Assembly (NCBI GenBank): GCA_945837185.1
Contig: CAMAMZ010000027.1
Span: forward strand, 1-17,562
Direction: 5' to 3'
From: an uncultured Bacteroidales bacterium
Lineage (GTDB): Bacteria; Bacteroidota; Bacteroidia; Bacteroidales; Bacteroidaceae
Length of the DNA: 17,562 bases
Shown here: one piece after another, positions 1 to 5,785 of the stretch
Position numbering within the stretch: the first letter of the stretch is position 1
Layout of the letters: the number at the start of each line of letters is the position of its first letter
Translations under genes and position numbers: made by a program
The notes under the pieces: model-generated
The model's input: the letters and a program-made list of their open reading frames with translations, nothing else
Database searches by the model: none
Told to the model about the DNA's origin: nothing

Positions 1-1
1 A

Positions 2-124
2 ACTGCAGAGCACTGTCCCATCCACTTCAAGGAGGGTATACTTTGGGTGATTCGTAACGGACACCGGGGCATTGTGATTCAGATGAAGCACAACACAATG
101 ACTCGGAGTGGGCATAAGCAATGA
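2..124. other. Possible truncated ORF at left edge, strand undecided
   Basis: Two readings are open here and I cannot choose between them. On the plus strand a frame open from base 2 to a TGA at 122-124 would be the last 40 residues of a protein, ending RSGHKQ. On the minus strand an ATG at 115-113 opens a frame that runs off the left edge, beginning MPTPSHCVVLHLNHNAPVSV and later containing a LLEVDG segment that faintly recalls LytTR DNA-binding domains. Neither has a visible promoter or a family match I trust. If the plus reading is right, its stop lies inside the first of the 23-bp repeats. If the minus reading is right, the repeats are its 5' leader. Confidence 0.2.
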
Positions 125-181
125 CGCAAGCCTGTCATAAGTAGTGACGCAAGCCCGTCATAAGTAGTGACAAAGACCTAT
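113..181. repeat. Three tandem 23-bp repeats, each with a TGAC/GTCA dyad
   Basis: Three head-to-tail units of exactly 23 bp lie at 113-135, 136-158 and 159-181, and the first bases of a fourth (CATAA) follow at 182. Units 1 and 2 differ at only a few positions; unit 3 is more diverged in its second half. Each unit carries an inverted repeat. In unit 2 it is TGACG (145-149), six bases, then CGTCA (156-160); in unit 1 it is TGACG (122-126) with TGTCA (133-137); in unit 3 the right arm has decayed. The period is about two turns of B-DNA, so the dyads face the same side of the helix. This would suit an array of protein-binding sites, but a function is only inferred. Confidence 0.8.
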
Positions 182-331
182 CATAAATGCACACCAACGG
201 TGGTCACCAGTAAGCCAATGGTTCATTATTCTTTCGTGATGCAAAGCGTGAACATCCACCTTTTTATCTCGATTAACCTTTTTTATATATTAAATTATCG
301 TTAAAACAATCTCTGCTATTCATTTTTTTAG
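182..331. other. AT-rich spacer with no recognised feature
   Basis: This stretch between the repeats and the sigma-gene promoter has no convincing ORF, tRNA or strong hairpin. It becomes very AT-rich after about 260, as expected for DNA upstream of a promoter. Together with the flanking entries it accounts for the roughly 410 bases without a confident gene at the start of the window. Confidence 0.5.
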
Positions 332-339
332 TAATTTTG
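332..339 (+). promoter_or_regulatory. Predicted promoter -7 box of the sigma-70 gene
   Basis: The sequence TAATTTTG fits the Bacteroidota -7 consensus TAnnTTTG. It predicts a transcript start near 346 and a leader of about 65 nt before the ATG at 411. No good TTTG -33 element stands at the expected distance; the T-rich stretch around 308-315 is the nearest match. Assigned by consensus and position only. Confidence 0.55.
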
Positions 340-349
340 CAGCGTTTTT

Positions 350-385
350 GAATTAAAAATCATTTAAGCAACTGATTTTCAATTC
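350..385 (+). promoter_or_regulatory. Predicted leader hairpin of the sigma-70 gene
   Basis: Bases 350-362 and 373-385 are complementary at 12 of 13 positions, the one mismatch being A355 with C380. They enclose a 10-base loop. The hairpin would start a few bases after the predicted transcript start and end 25 bases before the sigma-gene ATG. It is mostly A-T pairs and so only moderately stable. It might affect mRNA stability or translation, or it might be chance in AT-rich DNA. Confidence 0.4.
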
Positions 386-410
386 TTTATACGGTTTAAA
401 CCCAGAAAGG

Positions 411-1283
411 ATGAGACAACTTAAAATTCAAAAGAGTATTACCAACCGCTCCAGCGAAGCTCTGGATAAGTATTTGGTTGAAATAGGACGCGCTCCCCTC
501 ATTACGATTGACGAGGAGATAGAATTGGCACAGAAAATTCGCAAAGGCGGACCGGAAGGCGAACGCGCCAAAGACAAATTGGTTACAGCCAACCTTCGCT
601 TTGTCGTATCCGTAGCCAAACAGTATCAGCACCAAGGCCTCACCCTTACCGACCTTATCGATGAAGGAAATATCGGGTTGATTAAAGCTGCCCAAAAATT
701 TGATGAGACACGTGGCTTCAAATTCATCTCCTATGCTGTGTGGTGGATTCGCCAGAGCATCCTGCAGGCTATTGCTGAGCAGAGTCGTATTGTAAGGCTC
801 CCTCTCAACCAAGTAGGTTCACTCAACAAGATAAACCACGAAATCAACAAATTCGAGCAAGAGAACCAACGCCACCCCTCTGTGTCAGAGTTGGCAGAAG
901 CGACGAATATTGACGAGGAAAAGATTGGTCAGAGTTTGATGGCAGACGGGCACCATGTAAGTATCGATGCACCTTTTCAAGACGGTGAAGACAACTGTAT
1001 GCTCGATGTGATGCCTTCGGGCGATGACAGCCGCACCGACAAACAGGTAGATCACGAAAGCATGGCTTTGGAGCTCAAGCAAGTATTGAAGAAAGTGCTA
1101 AAAGAAAGAGAAATCATCATCATTTGTGAGTGTTTCGGCATTGGACGTCCGGAAAAAGGTCTCGAAGAGATAGGTGATGAATTAGGTCTTACCCGCGAAC
1201 GCGTTCGTCAAATCAGAGAAAAAAGCATTGCGAAACTACGTGATAGCGGCAATGCCAAAATCCTCATGAAATACCTTGGTTAA
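411..1283 (+). CDS. rpoD: RpoD-family RNA polymerase sigma-70 factor
   Basis: This sigma subunit directs RNA polymerase to promoters. The 290-residue protein is the short Bacteroidota form without region 1.1. Region 1.2 spans about residues 17-50. Region 2 spans about 57-125 and includes the core-binding and -10-reading stretch (DLIDEGNIGLIKAA, 81-94; FISYAVWWIRQS, 105-116). Region 3 is about 134-208. Region 4 is about 220-285, with a helix-turn-helix at LEEIGDELGLTRERVRQIR (251-269). The start MRQLKIQKSITNRSSEALDK matches the conserved N-terminus of the family. Region 4 is unusual: KEREIIIICECFGIG (231-245) replaces the common form near TEREKEII..FFGIG, and KGLEEIG replaces the usual S/T-LEEIG. 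The gene is monocistronic, with its own promoter and a terminator it shares with the convergent gene. It could be the primary sigma or a close paralogue; the symbol is given for the family. Confidence 0.9.
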   Translation: MRQLKIQKSITNRSSEALDKYLVEIGRAPLITIDEEIELAQKIRKGGPEGERAKDKLVTANLRFVVSVAKQYQHQGLTLTDLIDEGNIGLIKAAQKFDETRGFKFISYAVWWIRQSILQAIAEQSRIVRLPLNQVGSLNKINHEINKFEQENQRHPSVSELAEATNIDEEKIGQSLMADGHHVSIDAPFQDGEDNCMLDVMPSGDDSRTDKQVDHESMALELKQVLKKVLKEREIIIICECFGIGRPEKGLEEIGDELGLTRERVRQIREKSIAKLRDSGNAKILMKYLG

Positions 1284-1292
1284 TCCCAATAT

Positions 1293-1321
1293 ATATCACG
1301 GTGCCTACCGCACCGTGATAT
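1293..1321. terminator. Bidirectional hairpin terminator between convergent genes
   Basis: Bases 1293-1304 and 1310-1321 form a perfect 12-bp stem with a 5-base loop. It starts ten bases after the sigma-gene stop. On the minus strand it overlaps the end of the facing gene, whose TAG stop (1307-1305) lies in the loop and whose last codons form one arm. Neither side carries a long T-tract, so termination strength is uncertain, but the stem and its place between converging genes fit a shared terminator. Confidence 0.75.
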
Positions 1322-2204
1322 GAAAACACCCTTGCTTCACTTCATATTTCACGTAACAGCGCCCCTGTTCACGCATATCGTTCAGCACTTCGCTCAACAC
1401 CCATTTCAGCGTGTCGTTCTGCACTGCCCTTCTGTGCACACCCGGTTCAGCCACGGTTTTATAACGATTGTAAGCTATATCAAAAGTTGTGCCATATTGA
1501 TGGCAGCTATTGGTAGTGGCGTTGAAGTTCCTGCGTTGCAAACGAGCCACATCGCATTTGCTACGTAACACACTCGTTACGATAATCTTATGGAGCGGCA
1601 CTCCTTTTATCTGCAAACTATCGTAAAACACACGCCCAATATCTTGCAACAAGATGGAAGCACGCGGCACTAAATACGGTATACTGGTGCGCAAGGGGTC
1701 AACATGAAAATAAGGATTTGAACCCACATACACCAACTCATTCTTGCGCTTTTCCGCCTCATGGGTGTCATAAACAGGTTTAACGCCCCATTTCTTTGCT
1801 GCCACCAATTGTACGTCATTCTGGTCGGGGAAGGCTCGCCCGAAATGTGGTACACTCAGAATACGATGCTTTACCAAACTGCCGTCGGGCTTAAAGAAAC
1901 GAGAGGTGGTCGTTGCAACAGCTTCCGACGACTTGGCTGCTGCCACAAGTTGCTTTCCCTCTAAGGAATTTTTGTCTTCCGCATCTTTCATTGCAGCCTC
2001 TTTACCATCAGCCTCTTTTATCTCAGCCTCTTTACTATCAATATCTTTTCCCTGCGCTACCACCCCCATCGTTGTAGTGTCCGTATCGACCGATGCCGAC
2101 TGGGATGCAGAAGTCGTTGCTACAGAAGGAAACACACAACGCACCATTCCTAACAATACGACAATTACACCAAAGCCTTGCAGGTATCGTTTTTTACTTA
2201 TCAT
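1305..2204 (-). CDS. DUF5715-like exported protein with M15/VanY-type motifs
   Basis: The 299-residue protein starts with a basic segment and a hydrophobic stretch (FGVIVVLLGM, 11-20), a signal peptide or membrane anchor. A linker of about 80 residues, rich in Ser/Thr/Ala and then Lys/Glu, follows. The C-terminal domain (about 160-299) resembles the Bacteroidales family DUF5715. It carries TSVLRS (210-215), SCHQYGTTFDI (233-243) and CFHITVR (293-299). These match the order of TSGYRS, SxHxxGxxxD and the late His in M15/VanY carboxypeptidases, so His235, Asp242 and His295 are likely zinc ligands. A catalytic Glu just before the last His is not obvious. Peptidoglycan cleavage is inferred. A Cys at residue 23 follows Arg, a poor lipobox. 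The frame extends upstream to 2306, but that start lies upstream of the predicted promoter; the ATG at 2204 is about 20 nt downstream of the predicted transcript start. Confidence 0.78.
   Translation of the reverse strand: MISKKRYLQGFGVIVVLLGMVRCVFPSVATTSASQSASVDTDTTTMGVVAQGKDIDSKEAEIKEADGKEAAMKDAEDKNSLEGKQLVAAAKSSEAVATTTSRFFKPDGSLVKHRILSVPHFGRAFPDQNDVQLVAAKKWGVKPVYDTHEAEKRKNELVYVGSNPYFHVDPLRTSIPYLVPRASILLQDIGRVFYDSLQIKGVPLHKIIVTSVLRSKCDVARLQRRNFNATTNSCHQYGTTFDIAYNRYKTVAEPGVHRRAVQNDTLKWVLSEVLNDMREQGRCYVKYEVKQGCFHITVR
1981..2055 (-). repeat. Five imperfect 15-bp tandem repeats coding a pentapeptide repeat
   Basis: Five head-to-tail 15-bp units run from 1981 to 2055, inside the DUF5715-like gene. 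Read on the minus strand they code KDIDS, KEAEI, KEADG, KEAAM and KDAED, a charged K-[DE]-x-x-x repeat in the linker (about residues 53-77). Units 2 to 4 are nearly alike; the outer two are more diverged. The segment probably forms a charged helix or flexible spacer between the membrane anchor and the catalytic-like domain. Repeats in whole codons can change copy number without breaking the frame. Confidence 0.8.
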
Positions 2205-2230
2205 TATCAAAAAATCACATATTAACACGG

Positions 2231-2238
2231 CAAAGGTA
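2231..2238 (-). promoter_or_regulatory. Predicted promoter -7 box of the DUF5715-like gene
   Basis: Read on the minus strand the sequence is TACCTTTG, a match to TAnnTTTG. It predicts a transcript start near 2224 and a leader of about 20 nt before the ATG at 2204. A TTGAC at 2264-2260 on the same strand is a possible -33 element, 21 bases away. This supports the shorter start. Confidence 0.55.
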
Positions 2239-2281
2239 ATAAAAATCCAAGAGTTTATAGTCAAGTATCGAAGGTTTTTTG

Positions 2282-2289
2282 TAAATTTG
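2282..2289 (+). promoter_or_regulatory. Predicted promoter -7 box of the phoH-purC unit
   Basis: TAAATTTG matches TAnnTTTG and predicts a transcript start near 2296, about 18 bases before the TTG proposed as the phoH start. It stands back to back with the minus-strand box at 2231-2238, with 43 bases between them, so the upstream elements of the two promoters must share the same DNA. The -33 element is weak (TTTA at 2254-2257). Confidence 0.5.
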
Positions 2290-2313
2290 CACAAAATTAA
2301 AAGCAACAGACCC

Positions 2314-3276
2314 TTGACAGAGAAGCATGTGATATTGGAAGAGATTGACCCTATAATGTTCTATGGGGTTAACAATTGTCATCTCCAGATGATTAAGTCT
2401 CTGTATCCCAAACTGCGCATTGCAGCTCGCGACAACGTGTTGCGCCTTTTAGGCGAAGAAGAGGAGATGGCAAAGGCTGAAGAAGCCATTGAACGCCTGC
2501 GAAAACATATTCTCAAGTTCAACACATTGAGCGATGAGGACATCCTCGATATCATCAAGGGAGAGACCGCCAGAGCAGAAGCGGCTAAAGGGGTGCTTGT
2601 TTATTCCTTGTCAGGGCGCCCCATCAAAAGCCGTTCTGAAAATCAACAGAGGTTAGTTGACGCATTCGATCACAGCGACATGATTTTTGCTGTTGGACCG
2701 GCAGGAACAGGAAAAACTTATTTGAGTATTGCTCTCGCTGTAAAAGCGATGAAAGAGAAACACGCAAAAAAGATTATCCTTTCACGTCCCGCTGTTGAAG
2801 CAGGCGAGAAACTGGGATTCTTGCCAGGCGACATGAAAGACAAAATCGACCCTTACCTGCAACCGCTCTATGATGCCTTGGAAGATATGATTCCCGCATC
2901 CCGCCTGCAGGACATGATGGACAAGCACATCATACAGATTGCCCCTTTGGCATTCATGCGCGGACGGACCTTGAGCGATGCTGTGGTAATCCTTGACGAA
3001 GCACAAAACACCACACCGGCACAGATTCGCATGTTTCTCACCCGCATGGGATGGAACACGAAAATGATTATCACCGGCGACATGACCCAAATCGACCTCC
3101 CCAAAGGGCAGCAAAGTGGCTTGAAAGAGGCACTCCACCTCTTGGGAGGCATTGAAGGCATATCTGTTGTGGGCTTCAGCAAGAAAGATATCGTGAGGCA
3201 CAAACTTGTTACACGCATTGTGAATGCCTACGAGGCACACGACAAAGAATTATCAAAAAATCGACAACAAGAATAA
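2314..3276 (+). CDS. phoH: PhoH family ATPase
   Basis: This is a cytoplasmic P-loop ATPase of the PhoH group, which is linked to RNA metabolism. The 320-residue protein has an N-terminal domain (about 1-105) and a PhoH ATPase domain with Walker A GPAGTGKT (128-135), the motif SRPAVEAGEKLGFLPGD (157-173), Walker B VVILDEAQN (224-232) and TGDMTQIDLP (254-263). The frame is open far upstream, to an ATG at 1906, but that part is antisense to the DUF5715-like gene and unlike PhoH. The family normally begins near VILEEIDPIMFYGVNN, and no ATG precedes this. The TTG at 2314 is the best start, just after the predicted promoter; GTG at 2329 is an alternative, and ATG at 2356 would lose conserved residues. 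purC follows after 5 bases. Confidence 0.9.
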   Translation: MTEKHVILEEIDPIMFYGVNNCHLQMIKSLYPKLRIAARDNVLRLLGEEEEMAKAEEAIERLRKHILKFNTLSDEDILDIIKGETARAEAAKGVLVYSLSGRPIKSRSENQQRLVDAFDHSDMIFAVGPAGTGKTYLSIALAVKAMKEKHAKKIILSRPAVEAGEKLGFLPGDMKDKIDPYLQPLYDALEDMIPASRLQDMMDKHIIQIAPLAFMRGRTLSDAVVILDEAQNTTPAQIRMFLTRMGWNTKMIITGDMTQIDLPKGQQSGLKEALHLLGGIEGISVVGFSKKDIVRHKLVTRIVNAYEAHDKELSKNRQQE

Positions 3277-3281
3277 GAACA

Positions 3282-4229
3282 ATGAAGGCTTTAACTAAAA
3301 CTGATTTCCATTTTGATGGACAAAAGAGTGTTTACCACGGTAAGGTGAGAGATGTGTATAACATCAATGACGACCTCATGGTGATGGTAGCGACCGACAG
3401 AATTTCTGCCTTTGACGTTATTCTGCCGAAGGGCATCCCCTTCAAAGGGCAGGTTCTCAACCAAATAGCTGCAAAGTTTCTTGATTTGACAGCCGACATC
3501 TGTCCGAACTGGAAGCTCGCTACGCCCGACCCTATGGTCACCGTAGGCCTTAAATGCGAAGGTTTCCGCGTGGAGATGATTATTCGTGGCATTCTTACCG
3601 GATCGGCATGGAGAGACTATAAAAACGGATGCAGAGAAATTTGTGGCGTAAAACTTCCTGACGGCATGCGTGAAAACGAACGCTTCCCCGAACCAATCAT
3701 CACCCCCACAACAAAAGCCGACGAGGGGCACGACCTCAACATCTCTAAGGAAGAGATTATCCGCCAAGGCATTGTTTCGGCAGAAGATTATGCTGTGATG
3801 GAAGACTACACACGCAAGTTGTTTGCCCGTGGACAGGAAATAGCAGCCAAACACGGTCTGATTCTTGTAGATACAAAATATGAATTTGGCAAACGTGACG
3901 GCAAAGTATATCTCATCGATGAAATTCATACGCCCGACTCCAGTCGTTATTTCTATGCGGAAGGCTATGAGGAAAGATTCGAGAAAGGCGAGGCGCAACG
4001 CCAGCTTTCCAAAGAGTTTGTTCGCCAATGGCTCATCGAACATAACTTCATGAACGAGCCCGGACAAACCATGCCTGAAATCACAGATGAATATGCGCTC
4101 AGCGTCAGCGACCGCTATATTGAGCTCTTTGAGCACATAACAGGCGAAACCTTCGATAAGGCTCAGGAAGACGGTGATATTGCGGCACGCATAGAAAAGA
4201 ACGTAGCAGCTTACTTACAGACGCGATAA
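3282..4229 (+). CDS. purC: Phosphoribosylaminoimidazole-succinocarboxamide synthase (SAICAR synthase)
   Basis: PurC joins CAIR and aspartate using ATP to make SAICAR in purine biosynthesis, in the cytosol. At 315 residues it is the longer form usual in Bacteroidota and yeast, not the shorter form of about 240 residues. Visible landmarks are the N-terminal GKVRDVY (20-26), the ATDRISAFDV stretch (37-46), GSAW (107-110), the SAICAR synthase signature LVDTKYEFG (about 195-203) and DEIHTPDSSRYF (about 213-224). It begins 5 bases after phoH and ends 4 bases before ubiE, so the three are very likely translated from one transcript. A second purine gene, purM, follows further down the same strand. 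Confidence 0.96.
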   Translation: MKALTKTDFHFDGQKSVYHGKVRDVYNINDDLMVMVATDRISAFDVILPKGIPFKGQVLNQIAAKFLDLTADICPNWKLATPDPMVTVGLKCEGFRVEMIIRGILTGSAWRDYKNGCREICGVKLPDGMRENERFPEPIITPTTKADEGHDLNISKEEIIRQGIVSAEDYAVMEDYTRKLFARGQEIAAKHGLILVDTKYEFGKRDGKVYLIDEIHTPDSSRYFYAEGYEERFEKGEAQRQLSKEFVRQWLIEHNFMNEPGQTMPEITDEYALSVSDRYIELFEHITGETFDKAQEDGDIAARIEKNVAAYLQTR

Positions 4230-4233
4230 AAAC

Positions 4234-4968
4234 ATGTACGGGCAGGAGAAAATCAAACCCTATAACGCACAAGGTGAAAAGGGCAAACTGGTAGAAGAGA
4301 TGTTCGACAACATCTCTCCTACCTATGATACCCTCAACCATCGTCTCTCATGGGGCATCGACAAAGGATGGCGAAAAAAAGCAATAGGGCAATTGGCTCC
4401 TTACGCGCCACGTACTGTACTTGACATTGCCACGGGCACGGGCGACTTTGCTATCCTGGCTGCTGAACAGTTACACCCCGACACCTTGATTGGCGCTGAC
4501 CTTTCTGAAGGCATGATGCGCATTGGGCGCGAAAAGGTGCAACAACGGGGATTGTCGCACATCATCTCTTTTGCCAAGGAGGATTGTATGGCATTGCGTT
4601 TTCCCGATGCAACATTCGATGCCGTAACAGCGGCTTTCGGCATTCGTAACTTTCAGGATTTGGATAAAGGATTGTCGGAGATGTGTCGTGTGTTGAAAAA
4701 AGGAGGCCATCTGAGCATTGTGGAACTCACACAACCCGTATCCTTTCCGATACGGCAACTTTTCAACCTATATTCCCACACCATCCTACCCTTTTATGGC
4801 AAACTCATCAGCAACGACCGTGCAGCCTACAGTTATCTTTCTGCCACCATCGAGGCCTTTCCACAGGGTGAAGAAATGGTGGGGATATTAAAGAAAGCTG
4901 GGTTCGCAGAAGCAAGCTTCAAGCGACTTACCTTTGGCATATGTACAATGTATTTTGCAACAAAATAG
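4234..4968 (+). CDS. ubiE: Demethylmenaquinone methyltransferase (UbiE/MenG family)
   Basis: This SAM-dependent methyltransferase carries out the last methylation of menaquinone. The 244-residue protein has the family's first signature region (YDTLNHRLSWGIDKGW, 31-46), the SAM-binding glycine motif VLDIATGTGDFA (62-73), acidic motif GADLSEGMM (87-95), FGIRNF (135-140), RVLKKGG (152-158) and the conserved C-terminus SYLSATIEAFP (200-210) and FGICTMYFATK (234-244). Bacteroidales use menaquinone and normally lack ubiquinone, so the demethylmenaquinone role is the expected one. It sits between purC and aroE; AroE supplies the shikimate pathway that leads to the menaquinone ring. There are 9 bases between its stop and the aroE start. 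Confidence 0.94.
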   Translation: MYGQEKIKPYNAQGEKGKLVEEMFDNISPTYDTLNHRLSWGIDKGWRKKAIGQLAPYAPRTVLDIATGTGDFAILAAEQLHPDTLIGADLSEGMMRIGREKVQQRGLSHIISFAKEDCMALRFPDATFDAVTAAFGIRNFQDLDKGLSEMCRVLKKGGHLSIVELTQPVSFPIRQLFNLYSHTILPFYGKLISNDRAAYSYLSATIEAFPQGEEMVGILKKAGFAEASFKRLTFGICTMYFATK

Positions 4969-4977
4969 TTTTTCGTT

Positions 4978-5724
4978 ATGGATAAATACGGATTGATCGG
5001 CTATCCCTTGGGACATTCGTTTTCCATAGGATATTTCAATGAGAAGTTTCAAAATGAGGGAATTGATGCAGTGTATGAGAACTACGAAATTCCAGACATC
5101 GACAACCTGCCCGAAATTCTCGATTCAACACCAGAACTGAGAGGACTGAACGTAACCATTCCCTACAAGGAGCAGGTAATGAAATACCTCAACGCCATCA
5201 GTCCTGAAGCTCATGCCATTGGGGCCGTGAATGTGATCAAGGTGACACATGAAAACGGTGAAACCTATCTTAAAGGTTATAACAGCGATGTCATAGGCTT
5301 TACCCGAAGCATTGAAACACTCCTTGAACCCTGCCATAAAAAGGCCTTGATATTAGGCACAGGAGGTGCGTCAAAGGCCATCAACTACGGTCTGAAGTCG
5401 CTCGGATTGGAAACATGCTTTGTGAGTCGCTCTAAAAAAGAGGGATGCATCACCTACGAGGAGATAACTCCTGAAATGATCGGGAAATATCGTGTGATTG
5501 TTAATTGCACCCCGGTGGGAATGTATCCGCACGCTGACGAATGTCCGCTTTTGCCCTACGAGGCCATGGATAGCCACACACTCTTGTACGACCTCATTTA
5601 CAATCCTGACGAGACCCTCTTTCTGAAAAAAGGCAAGGCAATGGGGGCTACAGTGGTCAACGGACTGGAGATGCTCTTGCTGCAGGCTTTTGCCTCATGG
5701 GAGTTTTGGAACGGGAAAGAATAA
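4978..5724 (+). CDS. aroE: Shikimate dehydrogenase
   Basis: AroE reduces 3-dehydroshikimate to shikimate with NADPH, on the route to chorismate. At 248 residues it is slightly shorter than the E. coli enzyme. The substrate domain shows GYPLGHSFS (8-16), NVTIPYK (58-64) with the catalytic Lys64, GAVNVIK (82-88) and YNSDVIGF (101-108) with Asp104. The dinucleotide-binding site is ILGTGGASKA (125-134), followed by VSRSKKEG (149-156), where Arg151 is suited to the NADPH phosphate. NCTPVGMYP (176-184) and NGLEMLLLQA (228-237) complete the family pattern. The last two codons and the stop are included in a tandem duplication that fills the gap before purM. Confidence 0.95.
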   Translation: MDKYGLIGYPLGHSFSIGYFNEKFQNEGIDAVYENYEIPDIDNLPEILDSTPELRGLNVTIPYKEQVMKYLNAISPEAHAIGAVNVIKVTHENGETYLKGYNSDVIGFTRSIETLLEPCHKKALILGTGGASKAINYGLKSLGLETCFVSRSKKEGCITYEEITPEMIGKYRVIVNCTPVGMYPHADECPLLPYEAMDSHTLLYDLIYNPDETLFLKKGKAMGATVVNGLEMLLLQAFASWEFWNGKE

Positions 5725-5776
5725 AAGGTACACATTATTATATATAAAAGAATAAAGGTACACATTATTATATATA
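5716..5776. repeat. Tandem duplication of about 30 bp at the end of aroE
   Basis: Bases 5716-5746 (31 bp) and 5747-5776 (30 bp) are immediate tandem copies that differ by one A in an A-run. The first copy begins with the last two codons and stop of aroE, so the duplication also copied that end. Near-identity suggests the event was recent or is under selection. The segment fills nearly the whole aroE-purM gap and is very AT-rich. It contains no TAnnTTTG box on the plus strand. Confidence 0.85.
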
Positions 5777-5785
5777 TAAGAGAGA

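Noticed and set aside
113..181. CRISPR array
   Set aside because: The units adjoin each other with no unique spacers, and no cas genes are nearby.
1..410. tRNA or other stable RNA gene in the first intergenic region
   Set aside because: No cloverleaf pattern or conserved tRNA bases could be found on either strand.
1906..2313. Upstream part of the long open frame that contains phoH
   Set aside because: It is antisense to the DUF5715-like gene, lies upstream of the predicted phoH promoter and does not resemble PhoH N-termini.
3291..4136. 281-residue minus-strand open frame
   Set aside because: It lies wholly antisense to purC, has no recognisable motif or start signals, and is explained as a codon-bias shadow.
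4945..4960. Promoter box before aroE
   Set aside because: The TATTTTG has one base between TA and TTTG instead of two and is simply the end of the ubiE coding sequence.
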